Positions 31,117 through 40,116 of a DNA stretch of 64,000 bases are shown here, one piece after another (positions within the stretch are counted from its first letter, which is position 1; every line of letters starts with the position of its first letter). The stretch comes from Candidatus Saccharimonadota bacterium (lineage in GTDB: Bacteria > Patescibacteriota > Saccharimonadia > Saccharimonadales > UBA4665). Below the pieces are notes generated by a model. The model was not told the DNA's origin. It made no database searches and saw only the letters and a list, made by a program, of their open reading frames with translations. Made by a program: the position numbers and the translations under genes. The stretch lies in assembly GCA_003164595.1 (NCBI GenBank), contig PLTT01000002.1, forward strand, positions 1 through 64,000, written 5' to 3'.

Positions 31117-31854
31117 TTAGATAAATTGTAGCTGGCGGCTAGGCTGAAGTATAGCAGCAAGCCCACTCTGCCTGTGATAACGAATTGTTTTAAGCTCTGC
31201 CGACATAGCTTGCAATAATTTACGCGCAATGAATAGTCCGGCAGCACTGCTAGAGGATAGCTGATTAAAAGGCTGTCTAGCCCTATTGTTGTGTAGCTCA
31301 TAGGCTCGGCGAAGCTGTTTTAGTGAGATAACTTCCGAGTCACTATATATCCCGGCAACAATGCCTTCCCGAACATGATGCGTAGCAAGTGTTAAGATTC
31401 GTTTCTCACCAGTCTCAACTGCCGGCGTCTGGGCTTCTATGTAGGCTGTACTCAAACTCAAAAGCGCGCTAGTAAGAGCTGGTTTATTGGCCATAACAGG
31501 CATGTGACTACCGGCTAAGTCAAGCCTCAAGCTCACGTCGTAACGCCGGGCTATGTCATTCAAGCTTTGAGCGACATCATAAAGTGTTGAGCTAGTCGAA
31601 ACTGGCTCGAGCTCGAGTACTTGTTGATTCTCGGCAATTTGCAAGCCAAGTAGATAGCTGTCAACCAATTCTAGTGCCGAGGTTGCTGTAGTCTGAATAG
31701 AACGCAGGGATTCAGTAGAGGTATCGTGAGTCATCAGGGCGAGCTCAGTCCTTCGAGCAATATACATTAGGGGTAGCTTTAACTCTTCGGCTACACCGTT
31801 TAGAAGTGCCTGATAATCAGGTGAAACTTGGTAATTTGTTACCGACGCTTTCAA
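31117..31854 (-). CDS. Histidine-kinase-like protein lacking the phospho-acceptor His
   Basis: 245 residues, soluble. Residues ~12-70 resemble a HisKA helical hairpin, but the H-box reads AEELKLPL, so Glu23 replaces the His of SHELRTPL. Residues ~90-240 look like a degraded HATPase_c domain: an N-box-like segment NKPALTSALLSLSTAYI and SSSAAGLFIARKLLQ in place of GTGLGLF. The G1 DxGxG motif is not visible. Together with the downstream regulator, which also lacks its Asp, it may be a phosphorylation-independent signalling pair. It could also be decaying, but the frame is intact. Confidence 0.75.
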   Translation of the reverse strand: MKASVTNYQVSPDYQALLNGVAEELKLPLMYIARRTELALMTHDTSTESLRSIQTTATSALELVDSYLLGLQIAENQQVLELEPVSTSSTLYDVAQSLNDIARRYDVSLRLDLAGSHMPVMANKPALTSALLSLSTAYIEAQTPAVETGEKRILTLATHHVREGIVAGIYSDSEVISLKQLRRAYELHNNRARQPFNQLSSSSAAGLFIARKLLQAMSAELKTIRYHRQSGLAAILQPSRQLQFI

Positions 31855-31897
31855 AGATTTACCCTCGCCAACTTACCTCCAAATTATAGCACGCGTC

Positions 31898-32566
31898 CTA
31901 TGGCAAGAAAGAAAGATTGGGCAAAATTAGGCTATTAAAATTACTCTCGTATTGAGTAGACTCTGTCCAGACCTGTAGGGTGGTGTTTCTGAGTGGCAAA
32001 ATAATCATTATCCCATTCGTTACATTGGTCGCAATGTTGCCGACAACCTTCACTCCAACAACACTTGGGACTTTAGGTAATGAATATGGCGTTACTGTTA
32101 CCTTCCCGGCCGTAGCAAGAGAAGTAAACTGGCTTAATACCTGATCATAGCTCGTAGAATTGATCTGCACCCTTAGCGCAAAAGCATTTGCCACATTAGT
32201 AGTATCCGGAACATAGCCAGGCTGAAAATAGCCATTTACAGGGGTAGAGGTGTCCGTGTTATTAGCAATTATGTAGGCGCTGTAGGTCTTGGGATAGTAA
32301 ATCGTAACCGTTCCATAAGCCTCCGGGCCAATATAGGCCTGAAGCGGCTGCATGACCTCAGCAGCAAATTGTTTTTGATCTGCTTGAGATTGTTGCTGCT
32401 TGGCTGTGGCTACGGCGCTAGCTACTAGCAGATCGCTTTGGGTTTTATATTTATGCTCACCGTTATAAAGGACTACGCCGACACAAACGGCTACAACGAA
32501 TAATATAAATAACAGTATAGAGAAAATCGATAATAGGCTTATTGCGCCACGCTGATCGTGCTTCAT
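31898..32566 (-). CDS. Hypothetical membrane-anchored protein
   Basis: With the start at ATG 32566 it has 222 residues. The short N-terminus MKHDQRGAISLLSI leads straight into a strong hydrophobic helix (~8-32). A charged stretch follows (HKYKTQSDLLVASAVATAKQQQ), then a beta-rich Thr/Asn-rich domain. The N-terminus recalls prepilin-like proteins (short basic leader then hydrophobic helix), but there is no Glu5 and no clear G-F cleavage site. The longer frame to 32707 lies in the next gene and has no support. TAACAT seven bases before ATG 32566 suggests a leaderless start. Confidence 0.6.
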   Translation of the reverse strand: MKHDQRGAISLLSIFSILLFILFVVAVCVGVVLYNGEHKYKTQSDLLVASAVATAKQQQSQADQKQFAAEVMQPLQAYIGPEAYGTVTIYYPKTYSAYIIANNTDTSTPVNGYFQPGYVPDTTNVANAFALRVQINSTSYDQVLSQFTSLATAGKVTVTPYSLPKVPSVVGVKVVGNIATNVTNGIMIILPLRNTTLQVWTESTQYESNFNSLILPNLSFLP

Positions 32567-32606
32567 AATGCTAATGTTAACTGATTTGTACCTGTTAGTA
32601 AAGAGA

Positions 32607-33116
32607 TCACTCGGGACTTTTAGTAGAAACTCCAAAATGATATAAAAACAGCCCGTTTTGTTTTTTAACAAATTTACGACCTGGTATTTCAAAAGTATAG
32701 CTAACAAGGTTCAGCGGTTTTTCAACTTCGGCTACAATTTTTTTATCAAGTTTAGTCATATATCGATCCAATAGAAAGGTATATATCCCATCAGCTTGAC
32801 TAGTTGATATATGCCAAAAATTCCGCCAGCGTATCTTGATTAATTTCCGCTGAGGCCAACAGGCCAATTTGCTATAGATCACCAGAAGAGGGTTAAGCTC
32901 GTATCCTATCGAATTAACTCCTCGACGAGCGGCCTCCCTTAGAATCCGACCATCACCACTTCCCAACTCGATTAGCAATTGCCCCGGTTTAAGCGATAGA
33001 AGGTCTAGGGCTTCCCTCTGTTGCTTTTTCAAAGTCGGCAAATACGGTGCTCCAAAAAGTAATACGCCCGAAAAGGCTAATAGAAATAAACAAATAACTA
33101 CTAATATCCAAAACAT
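32607..33116 (-). CDS. Class I SAM-dependent methyltransferase
   Basis: 169 residues. One N-terminal hydrophobic helix (~1-20) is a likely membrane anchor. Motif I is LIELGSGDGRILREAARRG (~43-61), followed by GYELNPLLV. Substrate not recognisable; a membrane-anchored small methyltransferase could act on lipids or quinones. It ends close to the next gene but the real start of that gene lies after its stop. It is directly behind xseB (TAATG-like junction at 33116). Confidence 0.75.
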   Translation of the reverse strand: MFWILVVICLFLLAFSGVLLFGAPYLPTLKKQQREALDLLSLKPGQLLIELGSGDGRILREAARRGVNSIGYELNPLLVIYSKLACWPQRKLIKIRWRNFWHISTSQADGIYTFLLDRYMTKLDKKIVAEVEKPLNLVSYTFEIPGRKFVKKQNGLFLYHFGVSTKSPE

Positions 33117-33325
33117 TAAATTTCCTTATCAGCCCACTGCTTTGTCAAAATCTTTATTTCATTACGGGTATTATCTAGATAATCTTGAAGTTGGTTTATC
33201 AACTTATCGCTCTCTTTGTACAGCCTGAGCGCATCATCAATACTAGTGGTCGGATCTTCAAGTAAGGCGACTACCTTATCCAGCTCATCGCTCAATTCTT
33301 GGTAGGTCTTAGTAGTTTTCGTCAT
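33116..33325 (-). CDS. xseB: Exodeoxyribonuclease VII small subunit
   Basis: 69 residues, all-helical: YQELSDELDKVVALLEDPTTSIDDALRLYKES is a typical XseB pattern. It assembles on XseA to make the bidirectional single-strand exonuclease VII. Its start overlaps the xseA stop by one base. Confidence 0.93.
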   Translation of the reverse strand: MTKTTKTYQELSDELDKVVALLEDPTTSIDDALRLYKESDKLINQLQDYLDNTRNEIKILTKQWADKEI

Positions 33326-34458
33326 TATTTCTCCTTATTATTTAAAAAATTTGTATCTTCTATGATTACCAGCGCGTTACCATCTATTAGTTTGATCGTC
33401 GCTGAGTCACCCTTGGCAATATCATTTATGCTCCTGACTATCTTTGTCCCTTTATATAAAATCGCAAAGCCTCTCCCAAGAGTCGTTTCTGGGTTCAATA
33501 CCTGAATAAGTTTTCGCTGCTGAGTGAAACGGTCAAAATTTTGCTGGAATATTGAATTTAAACGGTAAACAATGCTGTCGTGTTGTCTAACCAGTGCCAG
33601 GCTCTCTTCATGCAGACGATTATTAAGGCCAGTCGTTAGTTGTCGTTGAAGTAACTTTAACCCGTTCAGGATCTGGCTCTTGTCAGGCACTAATAATTCT
33701 GCGGCATTACTCGGGGTACTGCCTCTCAGGTCAGCCGCCCTCTCAGCTAAGCTAATATCTCTTTCGTGCCCAATAGCAACCAACGTAGGTATTCGACTGG
33801 ATGCCACGCTCCTGGTAACCCTCTCCGAGCTAAAGGCTTGTAAGTCCTCTAGACTGCCTCCTCCCCTGATTATCACAATAACGTCTGGGGGTCTGGCCTG
33901 TTGGTTAAATGCTTCTATGGCGTGATCCAATTGCTCTATAGCCTTCTCCCCCTGAACTTGAACGTCATGTAGCTGTATATTTAGTCCATTCCACCTTGCA
34001 TTAATAATCTTCACGAAGTCACTGTAAGCGGCAGATTCAGACGAAGTTATAAGACCAATACTTTGCGGGGGGAATGGTAGCACTCTCTTCCTTGCAGGGT
34101 TAAATAAACCTTCTTTATCTAATTTTGCCTCCAATAAACTGGCTGTTTTTTTAATAGCCCCCTCGCCTTTAGGGCTAATCTGCTGAAAGTTAAAGCTAAA
34201 GCCATACAGCGAATGAAGTCTCGGGGTACCGCTGACCCTAACCAATATGCCATCTTCGAGTGGGCCGGGTAATGAATGAACAGACCCAAAACAACGCACT
34301 ATTGCCTGATCATCTTTCAAATCAAAATAAACCCAACGATTCTTGCTAATGCGAAAATTGGCTATTTCTCCAACAATTACGATATATGGATAAGCATATT
34401 CCAGCGTCTGATTTGTTAGACTAACGAATTCACTAACACTAAATTCAAGCACCGGCAT
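33325..34458 (-). CDS. xseA: Exodeoxyribonuclease VII large subunit
   Basis: 377 residues. An N-terminal OB fold (GEIANFRISKNRWVYFDLKD) is followed by the catalytic domain with GLITSSESAAYSDFVKI, VIIRGGGSLEDLQAF (catalytic region) and GHERDISLAERAADLRGSTPSNAAEL. The helical C-terminal part binds XseB. It degrades single-stranded DNA to oligonucleotides. Slightly shorter than the E. coli protein (~450). It overlaps the next upstream gene by 14 bases. Confidence 0.95.
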   Translation of the reverse strand: MPVLEFSVSEFVSLTNQTLEYAYPYIVIVGEIANFRISKNRWVYFDLKDDQAIVRCFGSVHSLPGPLEDGILVRVSGTPRLHSLYGFSFNFQQISPKGEGAIKKTASLLEAKLDKEGLFNPARKRVLPFPPQSIGLITSSESAAYSDFVKIINARWNGLNIQLHDVQVQGEKAIEQLDHAIEAFNQQARPPDVIVIIRGGGSLEDLQAFSSERVTRSVASSRIPTLVAIGHERDISLAERAADLRGSTPSNAAELLVPDKSQILNGLKLLQRQLTTGLNNRLHEESLALVRQHDSIVYRLNSIFQQNFDRFTQQRKLIQVLNPETTLGRGFAILYKGTKIVRSINDIAKGDSATIKLIDGNALVIIEDTNFLNNKEK

Positions 34459-35506
34459 TACTGCCCTCTTTAGGCTGGCTCAATCTCCTATGGTAGAAAT
34501 AATATCCGGGAGGTACTTGGATTAGAGTGTTGAGGACTCTGTACATTATTACTACGGGGATGCTTAGACTGGCAGGAATCCCTGAAATGGCTAAAACCGC
34601 CGTCATGAGCGCCTCGTAGACTCCAATACCCCCCGGTAAAACCGATATGAACCCAGCGAAGTTGGCAACCGCATAAGCTAAGATTACCGCTCCAAGATTC
34701 ACCCAATGACCAAATGCAATATATACGACATAAATAGCTAGAACCTCACTTAAATTGGCCAGTGTAGCGAATATAAAAGGGTTTTTAAGAGATTTGTAAT
34801 TAGCATGTATGAGGCGGTAGTTATTATGTAACTCATCGACAAGATTGCGCACTCTGTCCATTTTAATAGCATCCGCCCTCCCCGGTCTAAACAAATGTAT
34901 TAAAGAATTTAGCATTTTGGTCACGAACGCGAATGTCGTATTAATTCGAGTCTTACTGCCAAGAATATATATAAACGCAAATGTCCCAATAACCAGCAAA
35001 GTCGATACCGAACTAGAAACAAGAATTGTCAAGTTGTTGACGTGGCCACCGATGGCCAAAAACAATAGACCCAAAATAAGAAGAACCTCGAATGATACAA
35101 GAACTATCATTAGTTTAAGCATTTGGACTAGAGATGCTTTGCCCCCTGTTATTTGATCAGTTTCTGACCTTAGGCGAACTCCGAAATACGAAACTCCAGA
35201 AATACCTGCACTCGGGAAAACACTGTTAATAAAATTCAGTTCCAGAGCAATCTTATACATAGATTTATAGCTAACGCTGTTCCCTAAAATCTTAAAAAGA
35301 CTTTTGTACAGCCTTGCCTGGGCATCATAATTCCATATCTCAATCGGTATCAGAAGTAGTAAAGCCCAGCTATCAACTTTGCCAAGATTATCAAAAGTAC
35401 CGGCAATTTCACCTCTCAAAACTACTACAAGAATTACCAAGGCAGCTATCGTGATAATATTAATTATCATTTTCCAGTGCTGACGGAGATAGCTTGTCTT
35501 GGTCAT
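34445..35506 (-). CDS. UPF0104 / lysylphosphatidylglycerol synthase TM-type membrane protein
   Basis: 353 residues with about eight membrane helices. NSVFPSAGISGVSYFGVRL (~93-111) and LPGGIGVYEALMTAVLAISGIP (~295-316) are the flippase-domain (DUF2156-associated, AglD/UPF0104) signatures. No aminoacyltransferase domain is attached. Such proteins move lipid-linked sugars or lipids. The start ATG 35506 is eight bases behind TATAAT (35520-35515), in a divergent promoter pair with the gene at 35560. The TTG further upstream is less likely. Confidence 0.82.
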   Translation of the reverse strand: MTKTSYLRQHWKMIINIITIAALVILVVVLRGEIAGTFDNLGKVDSWALLLLIPIEIWNYDAQARLYKSLFKILGNSVSYKSMYKIALELNFINSVFPSAGISGVSYFGVRLRSETDQITGGKASLVQMLKLMIVLVSFEVLLILGLLFLAIGGHVNNLTILVSSSVSTLLVIGTFAFIYILGSKTRINTTFAFVTKMLNSLIHLFRPGRADAIKMDRVRNLVDELHNNYRLIHANYKSLKNPFIFATLANLSEVLAIYVVYIAFGHWVNLGAVILAYAVANFAGFISVLPGGIGVYEALMTAVLAISGIPASLSIPVVIMYRVLNTLIQVPPGYYFYHRRLSQPKEGSNAGA

Positions 35507-35514
35507 TAGCAATC

Positions 35515-35551
35515 ATTATACCGAAAAATTACCATGAAAGTCCTATATACT
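35515..35551. promoter_or_regulatory. Divergent leaderless promoter pair
   Basis: The minus-strand TATAAT at 35520-35515 is eight bases before ATG 35506. The plus-strand TATACT at 35546-35551 is eight bases before ATG 35560. The two start codons are only 53 bases apart. No strong -35 boxes. Confidence 0.5.
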
Positions 35552-35559
35552 ATTATCAT

Positions 35560-36735
35560 ATGCAAAGTTTATGTATTTTAGGGAGGCAACCCGCTCTAGG
35601 GACTGCTGAGCTCGAGTCTCTGTATGGCTCAGGCGCTGTTATACCCATAGGTCGCGTAGCCGCTCTTCTAGATATCGACCCCGACGAGGTAGCTTTTGAC
35701 CGATTAGGGGGTTCAATCAAGTTGGCTAAAGTAATAACTACTCTTAATACAACCGATTGGGAAGATATAGAGAAGTTTATATTACAGACCAGCCCAGAAA
35801 ATGCCAAAGGTCTACCAGGCGGCAAAATGAATATTGGCCTAAGCGCCTACGGCCTAAAAATAACCCCACAGAGGTTGACGAGGACTGCCCTTTCATTAAA
35901 GAAAGCTATCCACAATGCTGGTAAATCGGTTAGAATTATCCCCAACAAAGAGCTGGCACTAGGCAGTGCCCAGGTTATCTATAACAAGTTAACTGGCCCA
36001 AACGGCTGGGAGCTAATATTTGTAGCTAATGACGGCAAAACTATTATCGCCCAGACTGTTCGGGAACAAGATATTAACTCTTATACTCTTAGAGACCGCG
36101 GTCGGCCGAAAAGAGATAGTCACGTAGGCATGTTACCCCCAAAACTTGCACAGATTATGATCAACCTTGCAACCGGGGACCGAAAAGACGGTTTGATACT
36201 TGACCCTTTCTGCGGGACTGGTGTAATTCTCCAAGAAGCTTTACTTATGGGATACGCAGCCGAGGGTTCAGATCTCGATCAGCGTATGGTCGATTACTCC
36301 GCCGGGAATATGTCATGGTTACTCAAAAATTTTTCGATAAAGAATAGAGACATAATTTTAGAGGTTGGCGATGCAACATCACATGGCTGGGGTCACGAAC
36401 CACAGTTTATCGCTTCCGAGGCATATCTAGGACAAGCCTTTACCGCCCAACCGACGGACGCTGAAATTGCTCAGAATGTTAGTAACACTAATCTGATTAT
36501 CAAAAAATCACTGCAAAATATAGCCCAACAAATGCCAAGCGGCACCCGTCTATGCTTGGCCGTCCCAGCCTATCACACCCCTAGGGGTGATTTTAAGCAC
36601 TTACCCCTTGTTGACTCAATCGAGGAGTTAGGCTATAATCGTATTAGTTTTGAGCATCTTAGTGATAGTGAGCTTCTCTACTTTAGAGAACAACAAATTG
36701 TCGCTCGAGAATTGCTCGTAATAACAAGAAAGTAA
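35560..36735 (+). CDS. Trm11-like tRNA (guanine-N2) methyltransferase
   Basis: 391 residues from ATG 35560. The N-terminal part (~1-150) resembles a THUMP-containing RNA-binding region (LGAELESL start and GLSAYGLKITPQRL). The catalytic part has LDPFCGTGVILQEALLMGY (SAM motif I, ~207-225) and a degenerate NPPY-like site. Proteins of this type methylate G10 (Trm-G10) in archaea and eukaryotes and are found in several CPR genomes. Closest alternatives are RlmL/RlmK-like rRNA methyltransferases. The frame extends to 35494 (TTG), but the TATACT box fixes the later start. Confidence 0.8.
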   Translation: MQSLCILGRQPALGTAELESLYGSGAVIPIGRVAALLDIDPDEVAFDRLGGSIKLAKVITTLNTTDWEDIEKFILQTSPENAKGLPGGKMNIGLSAYGLKITPQRLTRTALSLKKAIHNAGKSVRIIPNKELALGSAQVIYNKLTGPNGWELIFVANDGKTIIAQTVREQDINSYTLRDRGRPKRDSHVGMLPPKLAQIMINLATGDRKDGLILDPFCGTGVILQEALLMGYAAEGSDLDQRMVDYSAGNMSWLLKNFSIKNRDIILEVGDATSHGWGHEPQFIASEAYLGQAFTAQPTDAEIAQNVSNTNLIIKKSLQNIAQQMPSGTRLCLAVPAYHTPRGDFKHLPLVDSIEELGYNRISFEHLSDSELLYFREQQIVARELLVITRK

Positions 36736-36745
36736 CTATACTAGC

Positions 36746-37018
36746 ATGAGTCATGTAAAAGCCGGCGGAACAGCCAAAAACGTACACGATAGCCCTGGTC
36801 AACGACTAGGAGTTAAGATCTGGGGTGGTCAGAGTGTTAAGGTCGGCCAAGTTATTGTCCGCCAAGTTGGCATGTCTAAGCGACCCGGTAAAGGCACTAC
36901 TATTAGTCGAAACTTCACTATTCACGCAAAAAAAGATGGCATTGTCAGCTACAATTCAAGGAAAATTCGCCGATTTACTGGTAAAAGTGTTTACCGTACA
37001 GAAGTTATTGTCGAATAA
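36746..37018 (+). CDS. rpmA: Ribosomal protein bL27
   Basis: 90 residues. The start MSHVKAGGTAKN matches the L27 N-terminus that reaches toward the peptidyl-transferase centre. LGVKIWGGQSVKVGQVIVRQVG is the conserved core. Unusually, rplU (bL21), its normal partner, is not adjacent. It is ten bases after the Trm11-like stop. A weak terminator follows (37098-37116). Confidence 0.93.
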   Translation: MSHVKAGGTAKNVHDSPGQRLGVKIWGGQSVKVGQVIVRQVGMSKRPGKGTTISRNFTIHAKKDGIVSYNSRKIRRFTGKSVYRTEVIVE

Positions 37019-37097
37019 ACTTCTTCAAATTTCTTATAGTATTTAGAGTAACTATGAGAATTCTGCCATAAGATAGCCGTTACACGTATTGATCGAC

Positions 37098-37116
37098 AAA
37101 GTCAGTGACTTTTTTT
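37098..37116 (+). terminator. Weak rho-independent terminator behind rpmA
   Basis: AAAGT and ACTTT form a 5-base stem around a 5-base loop (37098-37112) with a run of seven T from 37110. It separates the convergent rpmA and pyrG genes. Confidence 0.5.
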
Positions 37117-37121
37117 AATGT

Positions 37122-38741
37122 TTAGTTATTCTTGGGCGTAACCAATAAACTGGCTATAAAGCCATCGAATAGAGGATGTGCTCGATTCGGGCGCGACTTG
37201 AATTCTGGATGAAACTGGCTAGCGATAAAGAATGGGTGATCAATGCCTTCAATAACCTCCACAAGATGATTGTTGGGGTTTTTCCCCACTACTCTCAGAC
37301 CCCAAGACTCATACTTATCGACATAAACCGGATTACATTCACCACGATGACGATGCCGTTCGGTAATTTTTGTTTTTCCATAAAGCTTAGCAGCTTTGCT
37401 GTCTTTGACTAGTTCGCATTCATAGTCTCCTAAACGCATCGTACCGCCAGTATTCTCTTTACCCTTTTGATCAGCCATGGTGTTAATGACAAGCTCGGTC
37501 GCATCAGGGTTAAGCTCAAATGTATTCGCTCCGTGTACTCCGGCATTTCGAGCTGCTCCAATAACTCCAACTTGAAGTCCAAGACACAATCCCAGATATG
37601 GCACTTTATTTGAGAGCGCATATTGGGCAGCTTTTATCTTGCCCTCTAGGCCTCTAACTCCAAATCCGCCAGGTACTACAATCCCATCAAAATCAGACAA
37701 TGCCGAAGCGATATTGGCTTCAGGCCCATCAAACTTATGGGCATCAATCCAGGTTATGTCTATATTACAGTCGTTGTGCCAGGCAGCTGCCCTTAACGCT
37801 TCGAATACTGACATATAGGTATCGGTATTATCAAGATACTTGGCAATTAAGCCAATTTTCACAGTCTTAGAGTGCTTTAGGGTGGCTTGTTTAACTACTT
37901 CGCGCCAGGCCTTGAGATTAGGCTTATGGGCCTTAAGATGTAACTCACTACATATAACATCTGCAATGCCACTATCTTCTAGAGTCAACGGCACTTCGTA
38001 GATAGTCGAGGCATTTGGTAGTAATGCTATAGCCTCCTCAGGGACGCCGCAGAATAGGCTTAATTTCTTTTTAACGCCTTCATTGGCCGGCTGTTCACTG
38101 CGCGCAACCAAAATATTTGGCGTTATACCAAGACCGCGTAGTTCACGTACTGAATTTTGAGCAGGCTTAGTTTTAGTTTCGTGGCTAGCGCCCAGATATG
38201 GTAGGTAAACGAGATGGACATATAGGCAGTTTTCTTGGCCAACCTTCATGCCAAATTCCCGGATCGCCTCTATGAAGCTCAGACTCTCATAGTCGCCGAC
38301 CGTACCACCGATCTCAACGATATGTACATCAAAACCCTCACCAGCTTTCTTAATGTATTCCTGAATAGCTCCTGTTAGGTGTGGGATAATTTGAACGTCT
38401 TCACCGGCATATTTTCCGGCTCGTTCGTCACTGATGACCTTGAGCAGTACCCTACCGGCCATTAGTGAACTCTTTTGAGTTAACTCTTCATCCAAGAACC
38501 GCTCATAATGCCCTAAATCCAGGTCGGTCTCAGCCCCATCTTTGGTCACAAAACACTCTCCATGCTCACGGGGGTTAAGAGTCCCTGCGTCAACATTGAG
38601 ATACGGATCACATTTTTGGATGTTTACTGTTAGACCACGAGCTTTGAGGAGGTTACCAATTGAGGCGGCTGTTATGCCCTTTCCAAGTCCGGAAAGAACA
38701 CCCCCAGTAACAAATATATATTTAGTAATACCTTTGGCCAC
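37122..38741 (-). CDS. pyrG: CTP synthase
   Basis: Makes CTP from UTP, ATP and glutamine. 539 residues: amidoligase domain (1-~270) with GLGKGITAASIGNLLK and CDPYLNVDAGTLNPREHGE. The glutaminase domain (~290-539) has the nucleophile Cys in YLGLCLGLQ and HPEFKSRP. Full length. It stands alone between convergent rpmA and the CtpA gene. Together with the PRTase-like gene it is the only visible pyrimidine gene. Confidence 0.98.
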   Translation of the reverse strand: MAKGITKYIFVTGGVLSGLGKGITAASIGNLLKARGLTVNIQKCDPYLNVDAGTLNPREHGECFVTKDGAETDLDLGHYERFLDEELTQKSSLMAGRVLLKVISDERAGKYAGEDVQIIPHLTGAIQEYIKKAGEGFDVHIVEIGGTVGDYESLSFIEAIREFGMKVGQENCLYVHLVYLPYLGASHETKTKPAQNSVRELRGLGITPNILVARSEQPANEGVKKKLSLFCGVPEEAIALLPNASTIYEVPLTLEDSGIADVICSELHLKAHKPNLKAWREVVKQATLKHSKTVKIGLIAKYLDNTDTYMSVFEALRAAAWHNDCNIDITWIDAHKFDGPEANIASALSDFDGIVVPGGFGVRGLEGKIKAAQYALSNKVPYLGLCLGLQVGVIGAARNAGVHGANTFELNPDATELVINTMADQKGKENTGGTMRLGDYECELVKDSKAAKLYGKTKITERHRHRGECNPVYVDKYESWGLRVVGKNPNNHLVEVIEGIDHPFFIASQFHPEFKSRPNRAHPLFDGFIASLLVTPKNN

Positions 38742-38810
38742 CTCTCACCTCTTTACTTCATGTTGATACTACCCTATTTCGTACCTGTTTGGCAAGACTT
38801 AAATGAGAAA

Positions 38811-40049
38811 TTATTGACTTTGGAGATAAGTTATCGCGGCATCTTCTTGTGGATCTTGACCGGCTTGAACCTCGGCTTGCGTCAACGCAATGACCTTATC
38901 AGGGGTAATCCCTACATGATTTATGCTTTTACCGTCTGGCCTGTACCAGTGCGCGATAGTGACCTTGATCTCTGCGCCGTTACTCAGATTATTTATTTGT
39001 TGAACGACACCCTTGCCATAACTTTGCGTACCAATTAGGTATGCATCACCATTATCATGTAGCGCACTGGCAGTAATTTCAGATGCGCTGGCGCTGCCTC
39101 CATTGATCAGAACAACCGTTGGGATACCTTGTAAGATATCGTCACCTGTCGCCGTATAGGTTTGTACTACGGTATTGCCAGTTTTCTCAACCATAATGGT
39201 TTGGCCAGCCTTCAGCCAAAGGCTAGATGCATTAACAGCGGCCGTAACCTCTCCGCCAGGATTATCGCGCAAATCCAGGATGATTCCCTTAACCCCAGCA
39301 TCTTTAAATTTTTGTGCTGCTTGTTGAGCCAAAGAACTCGTATCGTCACTAAACTGAGTGATCTGAATATATCCTATATTGCCTGACAAGATCTTAGAAT
39401 TAACACTGGGAACAGTAATGTTTTCGCGAATAATAGTGAATGTCATCGGCGTTTGCCCGCGTACAATTTGAAGTGTAACCTTCGTGCCCTGCGGACCTCG
39501 TATATTATCAACGGCTTCATCAACCGTTAGGTTACTGGTGTTTACACCATTTACAGACACTATAATATCATCCGGCTGTAGACCGGCTTTTGCAGCAGGC
39601 GTACCAGCTAGTGGCGCAATTACTTCAATTTCATTACTCGAGTTCACGCCCAACTCTGCCCCTATACCACTGAATGTTCCCTGAAGTTCATCATTGAATG
39701 CCTTGGCCTGAGTAGGATTAAAATATTCTGTGTAGGGATCATTAGCAGCATTTGCTAGGCCAGTTTTTAGACCATCTAATAGTTGAGAGGTAGTCAGCTT
39801 ACCGTCATATTGGCTCTTAATTATCTGGTAAACCTGATTGACTGAGGAGTAATTAAGTTGATCGGGTAGACTTGAGTTTTGGCTGTTACCAAAATGGATA
39901 TTTATTCGGCCATTTCCAACATCCACGCCAACCACAAAAACACCAGCCAGCACGACTACTGAAACTAAGTACAGGGTAAGTCTCTTCCCGCTGAACCAGT
40001 TTTTAGATTTACTCATCAATTTATTTCTAGTTTTTTTGATTGAAGCCAC
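38811..40049 (-). CDS. C-terminal-processing serine protease (S41, CtpA-like)
   Basis: 412 residues. A basic tail and one membrane helix (~24-45) lead to a helical segment, a PDZ domain (~110-195, SGIGAELGVNSSNEIEVIAPL then DIIVSVNG) and the S41 catalytic core. The catalytic Ser is in GGSASASEI (~320) and the Lys in SYGKGVVQQ (~345). It degrades or trims extracytoplasmic proteins, possibly peptidoglycan hydrolases such as the CHAP protein encoded next to it. Confidence 0.95.
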   Translation of the reverse strand: MASIKKTRNKLMSKSKNWFSGKRLTLYLVSVVVLAGVFVVGVDVGNGRINIHFGNSQNSSLPDQLNYSSVNQVYQIIKSQYDGKLTTSQLLDGLKTGLANAANDPYTEYFNPTQAKAFNDELQGTFSGIGAELGVNSSNEIEVIAPLAGTPAAKAGLQPDDIIVSVNGVNTSNLTVDEAVDNIRGPQGTKVTLQIVRGQTPMTFTIIRENITVPSVNSKILSGNIGYIQITQFSDDTSSLAQQAAQKFKDAGVKGIILDLRDNPGGEVTAAVNASSLWLKAGQTIMVEKTGNTVVQTYTATGDDILQGIPTVVLINGGSASASEITASALHDNGDAYLIGTQSYGKGVVQQINNLSNGAEIKVTIAHWYRPDGKSINHVGITPDKVIALTQAEVQAGQDPQEDAAITYLQSQ

Positions 40050-40116
40050 TACCCTACTACCCCCTTATAATGTCTATCTATTGTATAACATTTACTTAGA
40101 TATAAGCTCAAAAATA

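Noticed and set aside
36737-36742. TATACT before rpmA as a leaderless promoter
   Set aside because: It ends only three bases before the ATG, too close for a transcription start at the codon. rpmA is more likely co-transcribed with the Trm11-like gene.
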